This document shows, one piece after another, positions 7,564 to 14,316 of a stretch of DNA of 15,807 nucleotides (within the stretch, counting starts at the first letter, position 1; every line of letters starts with the position of its first letter). Under the pieces are notes generated by a model. That model was not told the origin of the DNA. It did no database searches and saw nothing but the letters and a program-made list of their open reading frames with translations. This stretch comes from Thermoleophilia bacterium UBA2241. Lineage in GTDB: Bacteria > Actinomycetota > Thermoleophilia > UBA2241. Made by a program: the position numbers and the translations under genes. The stretch covers positions 1-15,807 of the forward strand of contig DDYF01000036.1 in NCBI GenBank assembly GCA_002347645.1, given 5' to 3'.

Positions 7564-9098
7564 CCGCCTCCGGCGGCCTCGTCCTCCGCGAAGCGCTGCC
7601 GCAACACCGGTCTGCGGGCGGCTTCCGCTTCGTCGAGCCGCCGCACCGGCATGCGCGTCGGCGCCGCGTGTAACAGCTCGGGGTCGGTCTTCGCCTCGTC
7701 GACGATCGCCCGCAAGGCAGCGATGAGGCCGTCCAGTGACTCCTTCGACTCCGTCTCCGTGGGCTCGATCATCAGGGCCTCGTCGACGATGAGGGGGAAG
7801 TACGTCGTCGGCGGGTGGAGACCGTAGTCGAGCAGGCGCTTGGCGACGTCCAGGGCGCGCACCCCGTGCTCCTTGAGCGGCGTTGCCGACACCACGAACT
7901 CGTGCATGCAGCGGCGCTCGTACGGCACGGCGAAGAGGTCGCGGATGCCCTCGAGGACGTAGTTGGCGTTGAGCACCGCCATGTCGCTGACCCGTCGCAG
8001 GCCGTCCGGCCCCAGTGCGCGGATGTAGGCGTAGGCGCGCAGGAGGACGCCTACGTTGCCGACGAACGTCCGCACGCGGCCGATGGACTGCGGCCGGTCG
8101 TAGTCGAGGTGGAACGATCCGTCCTCGCGCCGCTCGACGAGCGGCACCGGCAAGAAGGGCACGAGGATGTCGCGCACGACGATGGGCCCGGCTCCGGGAC
8201 CTCCGCCACCGTGCGGCGTCGAGAAGGTCTTGTGGACGTTGAAGTGCACGACGTCGAAGCCCATGTCGCCCGGGCGCGAGACGCCCAGCACGGCGTTCGA
8301 GTTGGCGCCGTCGTAGTAGAGGAGGCCGCCCGCCTCGTGCACCAGTCGGGCGATCTCGACGATGTTCTCGTCGAACACGCCGAGCGTGTTGGGGTTCGTG
8401 AGCATGAGCGCGGCTACGTCGGCGTCGAGCAGGCCGCGAAGCTCGTCGAGGTCGACCCCGCCGCGCGCGTCGCTGTGGACGGTCACGGTCTCGTACCCGG
8501 CCATGATCACCGAGGCGGGATTGGTACCGTGCGCCGTGTCGGGGATGACGACCCGCTTCGGGTCGCGCCCCTGTGCCGCGTGGTAGGCACGGATCACGAG
8601 CAGACCCGTCAGCTCGCCGTGGGCGCCCGCGGCCGGCTGCAGCGTGGCGCGATGGAGACCGCTGATCTCGGCCAGCCAGCGGTCCAGCGCCCAGAGGGCC
8701 TCCAGGACCCCTTGGACGAGCGCGTCGGGCTGATAGGGATGCAGTCCGCGGAAGCCCTCGAGCGCGGCGACGCGCTCGTTCACCTTGGGGTTGTACTTCA
8801 TGGTGCACGAGCCGAGCGGGTAGCAGCCCGTGTCGACGCCGTAGTTGAGCGTCGAGAGCTCGGTGTAGTGGCGGACGATGTCACCTTCTCCGACCTCGGG
8901 CAGGCGGGCCGGCGCGGCGCGCCGCATCTCCGCCGGCAGGAGGTCATCGAGCGGGCGGTCCGGGACGCCCGCCTCCGGGGAGGTCCCGGCACGCCGGCCC
9001 GCGCGCGACTTCTCGAAGATGGTCTCGACCGTCGAGCGGCCCTCCGCGCAGGTCAGCGGCGTCGCCTGCGCGCCGCTCGTTCCCTGAGGATCATCCAC
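7560..9098 (-). CDS. gcvPB: Glycine dehydrogenase (decarboxylating) subunit 2
   Basis: The PLP-binding subunit of the two-subunit P protein, 512 residues. With GcvPA it decarboxylates glycine and transfers the aminomethyl group to the lipoyl arm of GcvH. The Schiff-base lysine is K290 in HFNVHKTFSTPHGGGGPG. Other family marks are LNYGVDTGCYPLGSCTMKYNP (shown in part, residues 84-104), AHGELTG, PDTAHGTNPAS (186-196) and YYDGANSNA. The N-terminal block ETIFEKSRAGRRA matches the usual opening of GcvPB, preceded by about 24 extra residues. The start is a GTG with a strong GGAGGTG ribosome-binding site; no other start codon lies between it and the conserved block. The start overlaps the gcvPA stop by 8 bp, so the two subunits are likely made in equal amounts. 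Confidence 0.97.
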   Translation of the reverse strand: MDDPQGTSGAQATPLTCAEGRSTVETIFEKSRAGRRAGTSPEAGVPDRPLDDLLPAEMRRAAPARLPEVGEGDIVRHYTELSTLNYGVDTGCYPLGSCTMKYNPKVNERVAALEGFRGLHPYQPDALVQGVLEALWALDRWLAEISGLHRATLQPAAGAHGELTGLLVIRAYHAAQGRDPKRVVIPDTAHGTNPASVIMAGYETVTVHSDARGGVDLDELRGLLDADVAALMLTNPNTLGVFDENIVEIARLVHEAGGLLYYDGANSNAVLGVSRPGDMGFDVVHFNVHKTFSTPHGGGGPGAGPIVVRDILVPFLPVPLVERREDGSFHLDYDRPQSIGRVRTFVGNVGVLLRAYAYIRALGPDGLRRVSDMAVLNANYVLEGIRDLFAVPYERRCMHEFVVSATPLKEHGVRALDVAKRLLDYGLHPPTTYFPLIVDEALMIEPTETESKESLDGLIAALRAIVDEAKTDPELLHAAPTRMPVRRLDEAEAARRPVLRQRFAEDEAAGGG

Positions 9099-10527
9099 GG
9101 CCGATCACCTCCGCAACGGCGTCGACGAAGGCGTCGATCTCGGCCCTCGTACGCTTTTCGGTCATGGCGAGGAGGAGCACGTCGTCGAGCGTCTCGCCCG
9201 CGCCGCTCATGGAGCCGGCGGCCCATCCCAGTGGGACGCCGGCGAGGTAGCCGCGGGGGATCAGCGCGTCGACGAGCTGCCCGGCCGGAAGCGGAAGGCG
9301 CACGGCGAACTCACGGAACACCGGGCCCTCCGTGTACGGGCTCACCCCGGGCAGGGCGAGCAGCCGCTCGCGTAGGTACGCGGCGCGACGCAGACAGGTC
9401 TCGGCGAGGTCGGGGAGCCCCTGCTTGCCCAGCCAGGCGAGGTGCACGAGCGCCGCCAGGGCGCACAGGGCGTGGTTGGAGCAGATGTTCGACGTCGCCT
9501 TCTCGCGGCGGATGTGCTGCTCACGCGTCTGCAGGGTGAGCACGAAACCCCGCCGCCCGTCGGCGTCGCGCGTCTCACCGACCAGTCGGCCGGGAAGACG
9601 GCGCATCAGCTTGGCGGTGGACGCCATGAAGCCGAGGCCGGGGCCCCCGTAGCTCATGGCGTTGCCGAACGACTGCGCCTCGCCGACGACGACGTCGGCG
9701 CCCAGAGCGCCTGGGGTCTCGAGCAAGCCGAGGGCGACCGGGTCGGCGACCACTACGAGCAGCCCGCCCGCCTCGTGCGCGCGGCGCGCGGCCGCGCCGA
9801 CGTCCTCGAGCGCACCGAAGAAGTTCGGCTGCTGAACGACCACGGCGGCCGTATCGGCGTCGACCGCGGCACGGAGGGCGTCCCCGTCAGTACGCGCTCC
9901 CGGCGCCAGCCTGACGGCCATCGGCCGGGGGCCGTAGGCCGCCGACTCGGTGGCCAGCACCTCACGGTACTCCGGGTGCACACCTTCGGAGACGACGATC
10001 TTGCCGCGCCGCGTCTGCGCGCCCGCGAGGAAGGACGCTTCGGCCAGCGCGGTGCCCGCGTCGTACATCGAGGCGTTGGCGACCTCCATGCCGGTGAGCT
10101 CGCAGACGGCCGTCTGGAACTCGAAGATGCTCTGCAGCACACCTTGGCTGCGTTCGGCCTGGTACGGGGTGTACGCGGTCTGGAACTCGGACCGGCCGAC
10201 GATCGCGTCGACGACGGCCGGAACGTAGTGATCGTAGACGCCGGCCCCGAGGAAGCTCACGAGCTCCGATGCCGGGGTCGTCCGTGCCGCGAGCGCACGC
10301 AGCTCGGCGAGCAGCTCGACCTCGGGCACGCCCGCGGGAAGGTCCAGCGGGCGGCTCAGCCGCACGTCGCGGGAGATCTCGGAGAAGAGGTCTTCGATGT
10401 CGCCGGCCCCCACCGCGTCGAGCATCGTCACGACGTCGGCCTGCGCGTGGGGGACGTAGTCGATGCGCACCTGCCGCGCGGGCGGGGCCTTGCCCTCGCG
10501 GCCGGCGACGGGGTCCGCCTCACTCAT
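9091..10527 (-). CDS. gcvPA: Glycine dehydrogenase (decarboxylating) subunit 1
   Basis: The partner subunit of the split P protein, 478 residues, homologous to the N-terminal half of single-chain GcvP. It has the aminotransferase fold without the cofactor lysine. Recognisable blocks are RIDYVPHAQADVVTMLDAVG near the start, SFLGAGVYDHYVPAVVD, the TAYTPYQAERSQGVLQ segment with FEFQTAVCELTGMEVANASMYD, GEAQSFGNAMSYGGPGLGFMA and a C-terminal REFAVRLP region. ATG at 10527 is preferred: it overlaps the gcvH stop by 8 bp and leaves a short leader before the conserved RIDYVPHA block. A further in-frame ATG at 10557 would add ten residues inside gcvH. The ribosome-binding site is weak, so translation is probably coupled to gcvH. 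Confidence 0.96.
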   Translation of the reverse strand: MSEADPVAGREGKAPPARQVRIDYVPHAQADVVTMLDAVGAGDIEDLFSEISRDVRLSRPLDLPAGVPEVELLAELRALAARTTPASELVSFLGAGVYDHYVPAVVDAIVGRSEFQTAYTPYQAERSQGVLQSIFEFQTAVCELTGMEVANASMYDAGTALAEASFLAGAQTRRGKIVVSEGVHPEYREVLATESAAYGPRPMAVRLAPGARTDGDALRAAVDADTAAVVVQQPNFFGALEDVGAAARRAHEAGGLLVVVADPVALGLLETPGALGADVVVGEAQSFGNAMSYGGPGLGFMASTAKLMRRLPGRLVGETRDADGRRGFVLTLQTREQHIRREKATSNICSNHALCALAALVHLAWLGKQGLPDLAETCLRRAAYLRERLLALPGVSPYTEGPVFREFAVRLPLPAGQLVDALIPRGYLAGVPLGWAAGSMSGAGETLDDVLLLAMTEKRTRAEIDAFVDAVAEVIGRG

Positions 10528-10912
10528 GGTCCAGAAACGCCTTGTAGGCGTCGGCATCCATGAGGCTGTCGATCTCGTCGGGCGCGCTCATGCGGATGCG
10601 GATCAGCCACCCGTCGCCGTAGCAGTCGTCGTTCACGAGCTGCGGCTCGTCCTCGAGGCGGCCGTTGACGTCCACGATCTCGCCGCTGAGCGGCGCGTAG
10701 ATCTCGCTCACCGCCTTGACCGACTCGAGTTCGCCGTACGTGGTGCCCGCGCTGACCGACTCCCCCGCCGACGGGAGGTCGGCGTAGACGATCTCACCCA
10801 GGGAGTCCTGGGCGAACCAGGTGATGCCGAACACGGCCTCCTCGCCGTCGACCTTCACCCAGTCGTGCTCGGCGAAGTACTTCAGCTCTTGGGGATACGT
10901 CTCGTCGGCCAT
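10520..10912 (-). CDS. gcvH: Glycine cleavage system H protein (lipoyl carrier)
   Basis: A 130-residue lipoyl-carrier protein that shuttles the aminomethyl intermediate between the P, T and L proteins. The lipoylated lysine is K66 in ELESVKAVSE, in the usual hairpin, followed by IYAPLSGEIVDVN. The N-terminal KYFAEHDWVKVDG and the C-terminal GDGWLIRIR are also typical, and the length is normal. ATG at 10912 is preceded by GGGAGGA, a strong ribosome-binding site. This is the first gene behind the glycine riboswitch. In many operons gcvT stands in front of gcvH, but here it does not. GcvH is the natural first substrate of the LipM-like and LipA proteins encoded downstream. Confidence 0.98.
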   Translation of the reverse strand: MADETYPQELKYFAEHDWVKVDGEEAVFGITWFAQDSLGEIVYADLPSAGESVSAGTTYGELESVKAVSEIYAPLSGEIVDVNGRLEDEPQLVNDDCYGDGWLIRIRMSAPDEIDSLMDADAYKAFLDHE

Positions 10913-10930
10913 CGGTCCTCCCGCTCGCGT

Positions 10931-11001
10931 CGGCGCCGGTCCATGGGGCGCCGCCGGTGGCGGCGCCGGTCCTTCCGGCGCCCTTGCCGACGGCGCCGGT
11001 C
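10931..11001. repeat. Three CGGCGCCGGTC copies spaced exactly 30 bp
   Basis: Identical 11-mers start at 10931, 10961 and 10991, in the leader between the riboswitch terminator and the gcvH ribosome-binding site. The first two copies share further bases beyond the 11-mer; the third diverges. The core GGCGCC is self-complementary, so copies could pair with each other in RNA. It may be a decayed short tandem repeat. Confidence 0.6.
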
Positions 11002-11031
11002 GTCTAGCTACGTCCCCGGCGAGGCCCGTCC

Positions 11032-11070
11032 GAAAACGAGAAAAGACAGGGCGGATGCTCCACCCTGTCT
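11032..11070 (-). terminator. Intrinsic terminator of the glycine riboswitch
   Basis: Read on the minus strand, an 8-bp stem AGACAGGG/CCCTGTCT continues after one mismatch with GGA/TCC around a 3-base loop (11044-11070). It is followed directly by TTTTCTCGTTTT (11032-11043). It lies 48 bases past the aptamer and about 120 bases before gcvH, as expected for an expression platform that ends transcription when the aptamer is not in the permissive state. A CCCCTG at 11106-11111, just after the aptamer, could pair with the CAGGG of the stem and act as an antiterminator (inference). Confidence 0.88.
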
Positions 11071-11118
11071 GCGCGGTCGCGGCGTCAGCGGCGCCACGGC
11101 TCGTTCAGGGGCCCGTCC

Positions 11119-11211
11119 GGTCGCGTTCCGTTTGCCTGAGAGTTTCGGCACCTCGCGGCGCCTTGCCCCTTCGGCGCCCGTCACCCTTAGGGCCCGGGCT
11201 CTCACGCGACC
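11119..11211 (-). ncRNA. Glycine riboswitch, single aptamer
   Basis: On the minus strand the region carries the conserved glycine-aptamer cores: GAGAG directly after P1, CCGAAGGGGCAAG (11162-11174) and CTCTCAGGCAAA (11131-11142). The P1 helix is perfect over 8 bp (GGTCGCGT at 11204-11211 with ACGCGACC at 11119-11126). Only one aptamer is recognisable, so this is a singlet and not the common tandem form. Singlets often have a short companion (ghost) aptamer stem; an ACGG/CCGT hairpin just 3' of P1 could fill that role (inference). The class is normally an ON switch that raises glycine cleavage genes when glycine is abundant, which fits the downstream terminator and gcvH. Confidence 0.93.
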
Positions 11212-11246
11212 TTCACTCGGACGACCTCGCCGTGCTCGGCCCGGCC

Positions 11247-11275
11247 ACTGTAGCACCGGCGGTGGGGAGCGGCAA
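11247..11275 (-). promoter_or_regulatory. Sigma70-like promoter of the riboswitch-gcv operon
   Basis: On the minus strand TTGCCG (-35, 11270-11275) and TACAGT (-10, 11247-11252) are separated by exactly 17 bases. Each box matches four of six consensus bases. Initiation would fall near 11240, about 30 bases before the riboswitch P1 helix. Placement and spacing support the call; it is a pattern match only. Confidence 0.55.
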
Positions 11276-11291
11276 TGCCGGGCGGCGAGCC

Positions 11292-11702
11292 TCAGCCTTC
11301 CAGGTCGTTCCCCGCCCCCCGATAGCCCTCGAGGGCGGTCACGTCGACGATGGCCTCCATCATGCCGCGATATGTCCCGCCGGAGTCGCGCAGGGCGATG
11401 TAGCGCGTGACCTTCTGGCGGCCGTCCTCCACCTCCCAGAAGACGGCCTCGTCACGCGTCCCCGCCGCGAACTCCTCGATCATCCGGGCGATGTGCTTCC
11501 TGGACCCGGCGTTGTGGCAGTCGTCGACGTGGCGCCCGATGTACTCGTCGTCGCAGTCGTCGAAGGTCGGACCCCGCCAGTACACCAGGGTGTGTTCGGC
11601 GTCCATCACGGAGACGTCGACGGGCAGATGGCCGAGCACGAGCGCCATCTGCTCGGTGGTCAGGGAACCGGACGCGGTGACCGTCGGCTTGGCGGCACTC
11701 AC
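11292..11702 (-). CDS. Stand-alone PAS-domain protein (DUF438-type PAS)
   Basis: A 136-residue cytoplasmic protein made of a single PAS fold. LPVDVSVMDAEHTLVYWRG, GRHVDDCHNAGSRKHIARMI, a DEAVFWEVEDGRQKV strand and YRGMMEAIVDVTALE match the PAS domain found at the C-terminus of DUF438 proteins. There the CHP-x-S motif follows GRxVxNC; here the proline of CHP is Asn. No kinase, cyclase, DNA-binding or hemerythrin domain is attached, so it would need a partner to signal. Ligand (small molecule, heme or redox signal) unknown. The start is GTG at 11702 with a strong GGAGGT ribosome-binding site. Its stop lies only 16 bp before the -35 box of the riboswitch promoter, so read-through into the gcv operon is possible. 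It is divergent from the DUF2568 gene. Confidence 0.85.
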   Translation of the reverse strand: MSAAKPTVTASGSLTTEQMALVLGHLPVDVSVMDAEHTLVYWRGPTFDDCDDEYIGRHVDDCHNAGSRKHIARMIEEFAAGTRDEAVFWEVEDGRQKVTRYIALRDSGGTYRGMMEAIVDVTALEGYRGAGNDLEG

Positions 11703-11867
11703 GGCGACCTCCAGTGGTCGGGATGGGCACGGGGCGACCGTCGCCGCAGCGACGCTCCGCCGTCATCGCGCCGACACTACCCGATGCGAGGCCGCCGCGT
11801 CGACGGACACTCCGGCACCGGCGCATACCTCGAGGCGATCCCGGGCACGACAAGGCGACAAGCCGCT

Positions 11868-11881
11868 GCGAGTCGACTCGC
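11868..11881. promoter_or_regulatory. 14-bp perfect palindrome, candidate operator
   Basis: GCGAGTCGACTCGC is self-complementary over 14 bases and lies 28 bp upstream of the DUF2568 start, in the divergent intergenic region (11703-11909). A dimeric repressor or activator could bind here. No convincing promoter boxes were seen next to it. Confidence 0.3.
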
Positions 11882-11909
11882 GACCACAGCGCGTACCGGG
11901 AGGTCCTCG

Positions 11910-12269
11910 TTGGCGGTCTTCAGGACGCTGGCCCTGAGCGTGCGGTTCTTCCTCGAGCTCGGCGCCCTGGCGGCGCTCGCGTACTGGGGCCTGAACGCCT
12001 CAGAGGGGAGGGCGGCAAGCATCCTCCTCGGCGTCGGAGCGCCCTTGTGCGCCGCCGGCCTCTGGGGTGCGTTCGTCGCCCCGAAGCGGTTGGTCGAGGT
12101 GCCGGCGCCGGTGCGCCTCGCGATCGAGGCGCTCGTCTTCGGCGCCGCGACGGCGGGCCTGTGGGTGAGCGGCCAGCGCACACCGGCGGTGCTCCTGGCC
12201 GCCGCCGCCGTGATCGACCGCATCGCGCTCTGGCTCGCCGGCGAACGCGGGGCGACGCCGGCGGCGTGA
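11910..12269 (+). CDS. DUF2568/YrdB-like four-helix membrane protein
   Basis: A 119-residue integral membrane protein with about four hydrophobic segments: FRTLALSVRFFLELGALAAL with AYWG, ASILLGVGAPLCAAGLWGAF, a segment around RLAIEALVFGAATAGLWVSG, and PAVLLAAAAVIDRIALWLAG. The LELxALAAxAYWG opening and the WGxFVAPKR loop match the YrdB/DUF2568 family, whose function is unknown. The start is TTG at 11910, chosen because GGGAGG lies six bases upstream and the protein then begins at the family's usual N-terminus. The frame is open much further upstream but encodes only low-complexity shadow sequence. It has its own small transcription unit between the PAS gene (divergent) and the solute-binding protein gene, with stem-loops immediately downstream. 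Confidence 0.85.
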   Translation: MAVFRTLALSVRFFLELGALAALAYWGLNASEGRAASILLGVGAPLCAAGLWGAFVAPKRLVEVPAPVRLAIEALVFGAATAGLWVSGQRTPAVLLAAAAVIDRIALWLAGERGATPAA

Positions 12270-12298
12270 CGGCCCACGAGCGCTCCGGCGTGGGTCGT
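12269..12298 (+). terminator. Stem-loop at the DUF2568 stop codon
   Basis: ACGGCCCACG (12269-12278) and CGTGGGTCGT (12289-12298) form a 10-bp stem with one G:T pair and a 10-base loop, starting on the last base of the stop codon. The sequence after it is not T-rich, so it is only a possible terminator or 3' end stabiliser. Confidence 0.4.
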
Positions 12299-12301
12299 TC
12301 C

Positions 12302-12384
12302 GGTCACCTCCGAAGCCGGATCGCGGCGGTGACCCGCCGGATGTAGCCTCGTGAAAGGAACATCGGTACGGTCCCCGCACGAGG
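12302..12384. promoter_or_regulatory. Leader with two inverted repeats upstream of the solute-binding protein
   Basis: GGTCACC (12302-12308) with GGTGACC (12328-12334), and CCTCGTG (12347-12353) with CACGAGG (12378-12384), are perfect 7-bp inverted repeats in the 167-bp gap before the gene. They may be operator sites or leader RNA stems. No good -35/-10 pair was seen. Their significance is uncertain in such GC-rich DNA. Confidence 0.3.
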
Positions 12385-12436
12385 GACGACACCAGGGGCC
12401 GCGAGGGGGCGGACCCGGATCCAAGGGAGCGTGTGT

Positions 12437-14239
12437 ATGAAACGATTCGTCCTCCTCGCGGCGGTCGCCGTCGCGGCACTGGCGCTGTGCGCCGCGCCGC
12501 TCACTGCCGCCGCCGAGTCGCCGTCGCCGACGGCAGAGAACGGCGAGGTCGTCTTCAGGCTCGGCATCACGCAGGGGTACGACGGCTTCAACCCCTTCGC
12601 GCACTGGAGCGGACCGACCTGGGACGTCTTCCGCCTCTGCTACAACTTCCTCACCTGGTACAACGAGGACTACGAGCCTGTCCCCGACCTGGCCACCGAG
12701 TGGAGCACCTCCGAGGACGGCAAGGTATGGACGTTCACCATCCGCGAAGGCATGAAGTGGAGCGACGGCGAGCCGCTGACGGCCAACGACATCGCCTACA
12801 CCTACAACCGCATCCTCGACACCGAGCACTGGGCCTACATCCAGTACCTCGTCGGCGTGCAGTCGGTCGAGGCGCCGGACGACGCGACGCTCGTCATCAC
12901 CTGCGACAAGCCCAACGCCAGCATGCTCGCGCTCTACATCCCGATCCTGCCGGAGCACATCTGGAAGGACGTCTCCGACGACGACCTCGAGAACTACAAG
13001 AACATCCCGCTGGTGGGCTCCGGTCCCTTCATCCTGGACGAGGCCAAGAAGGACAAGTGGGTCAAGCTCGTGCCGAACCCGGACTATCCGGACGACCTCG
13101 GCGGCGCGCCGAAGATCGACGAGTTCTGGTACATCTTCTCGCAGAACATGGACTCGATGGTCCAGGACTACAAGGCCGGCAACCTCGACGCCATCGTCGA
13201 CTGGCCGGCCAGCTACTACGAGGACCTCAAGGACATCGAGGGCACGACCGTCTCGAAGGCGCCGGCGATCGGCTTCGTGGAGATGGGCGTCAACTGTTAC
13301 GACGATCCGTCGTCAAAGGGTAACCCGCTCCTGCTCGACGTCGCCGTCCGCCAGGCGCTCAACTACGCGATCGACAAGCAGTCGATCGTCGACGCGTCCA
13401 TGGGCGGTCTCGCGCCCGTGGCCACGTCGCTGATCTCGCCGGTGCAGGGCATCTGGCACTACGACGTCCCCGAAGAGGAGCAGTACACGTACGACCCCGA
13501 GAAGGCGATGCAGATCCTCGAGGACGCCGGCTACAGCGACACCGACGGCGACGGCGTGCGCCAAGACGCCAAGGGCGCCAAGCTGGAGTTCCGCTTCAGC
13601 GCCTTCAACGAGTACCCGGAGCAGCAGCAGGCGGCCAAGAAGATCGCCGCGTACTGCGACGACGTGGGGATCAAGCTGAAGCTCGACATGATGGACGAGG
13701 GCGCCTTCAGCGACCAGTACTACAGCAACGCCGACGGCGACCTGTTCATCTGGAGCTGGCGCGGCGACATCGACCCCGGCTTCATGCTCTCGACGTTCAC
13801 CACGGCGCAGATCCTCAACTGGGGCGACAGCAACTACTCGAACCCGGAGTACGACGCGCTCTACGAGGAGCAGATGCTGGCCCTGAACCCAGAGGACCCG
13901 AGCGACCCGTCGTCGCGCGCCGACGTGGTGCACGAGATGCAGGCGATCCTGTACCGCGACAGCCCGTACGTGATCCTCTGGTACAACATCAACCTGCAGG
14001 CGTTCCGGACCGACCGTTGGGAGGGCTACGGCCTCGTGCCGACGAGCGGCGACGGCGCGCCGTTCTTCAACTTGACGCGCACGACCTATCAGGAACTCGC
14101 ACCGCTCACCGCGGCGACCGCTGCGGACGAGGGCGGCACGAGCACCGGCTTGATCGTCGGCATCGTCGTCGCGGTCCTCGTCGTCGCGGCGCTCGTGCTC
14201 TGGCTGCTCAGGCGGCCGAAGAAGGCGGAGATCGAGTAA
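12437..14239 (+). CDS. Family-5 (peptide/nickel-type) solute-binding protein with C-terminal membrane anchor
   Basis: A 600-residue extracytoplasmic solute-binding protein of the SBP_bac_5 (oligopeptide/dipeptide) family. Residues 1-26 form a signal peptide (KRFVLLAAVAVAALALCAA, cleavage near AAA|ES). The mature protein shows the family order: a FNPFAHWSGPTWDVF region, PDLATEWSTSEDGKVWTFTI, REGMKWSDGEPLTANDIAYT, NIPLVGSGPF, AVRQALNYAIDK and a DTDGDGVRQD calcium-loop-like motif near residue 368. A cysteine at 18 is preceded by LAL, which does not fit a lipobox, so lipoprotein anchoring is unlikely. Instead residues 571-591 form a transmembrane helix followed by RRPKKAEIE, a positively charged cytoplasmic tail. 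ATG at 12437 is chosen because GGGAG lies seven bases upstream; GTG at 12431 would add two residues. No ABC permease for uptake is adjacent. Confidence 0.93.
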   Translation: MKRFVLLAAVAVAALALCAAPLTAAAESPSPTAENGEVVFRLGITQGYDGFNPFAHWSGPTWDVFRLCYNFLTWYNEDYEPVPDLATEWSTSEDGKVWTFTIREGMKWSDGEPLTANDIAYTYNRILDTEHWAYIQYLVGVQSVEAPDDATLVITCDKPNASMLALYIPILPEHIWKDVSDDDLENYKNIPLVGSGPFILDEAKKDKWVKLVPNPDYPDDLGGAPKIDEFWYIFSQNMDSMVQDYKAGNLDAIVDWPASYYEDLKDIEGTTVSKAPAIGFVEMGVNCYDDPSSKGNPLLLDVAVRQALNYAIDKQSIVDASMGGLAPVATSLISPVQGIWHYDVPEEEQYTYDPEKAMQILEDAGYSDTDGDGVRQDAKGAKLEFRFSAFNEYPEQQQAAKKIAAYCDDVGIKLKLDMMDEGAFSDQYYSNADGDLFIWSWRGDIDPGFMLSTFTTAQILNWGDSNYSNPEYDALYEEQMLALNPEDPSDPSSRADVVHEMQAILYRDSPYVILWYNINLQAFRTDRWEGYGLVPTSGDGAPFFNLTRTTYQELAPLTAATAADEGGTSTGLIVGIVVAVLVVAALVLWLLRRPKKAEIE

Positions 14240-14263
14240 GACGGCCGCGCGAGGTGACGACAG

Positions 14264-14295
14264 AGGGGCGGCGGGCCGTGAGGCCCGCCGCCCCT
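14264..14295. terminator. Convergent stem-loop between solute-binding protein and ABC exporter
   Basis: A perfect 13-bp stem, GGGGCGGCGGGCC (14265-14277) and GGCCCGCCGCCCC (14282-14294), closes on GTGA; an A:T pair makes it 14 bp. It lies 25 bases past the solute-binding protein stop and 22 bases past the permease stop on the other strand, so it could serve both. T-runs are weak on either side. Confidence 0.65.
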
Positions 14296-14316
14296 TCACG
14301 TCGTCGGTCGCTCGTC

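Noticed and set aside
6853..8808. A possible fusion of the lipM-like frame with about 415 upstream codons
   Set aside because: The upstream part is a shadow of gcvPB in another frame and is Arg/Pro-rich. ATG at 7563 has a ribosome-binding site and starts a normal domain.
10931..11001. CRISPR-like array of 30-bp spacing
   Set aside because: Only three 11-bp repeats exist, with related rather than unique intervening sequence, and no cas genes.
10821..11909. N-terminal extension of the DUF2568 frame
   Set aside because: It runs opposite gcvH, the riboswitch and the PAS gene and has no family similarity. TTG at 11910 with GGGAGG upstream is the better start.
12437..14239. Lipoprotein anchoring of the solute-binding protein at C18
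   Set aside because: The residue before the cysteine is Leu, which does not fit a lipobox, and a C-terminal helix provides an anchor.
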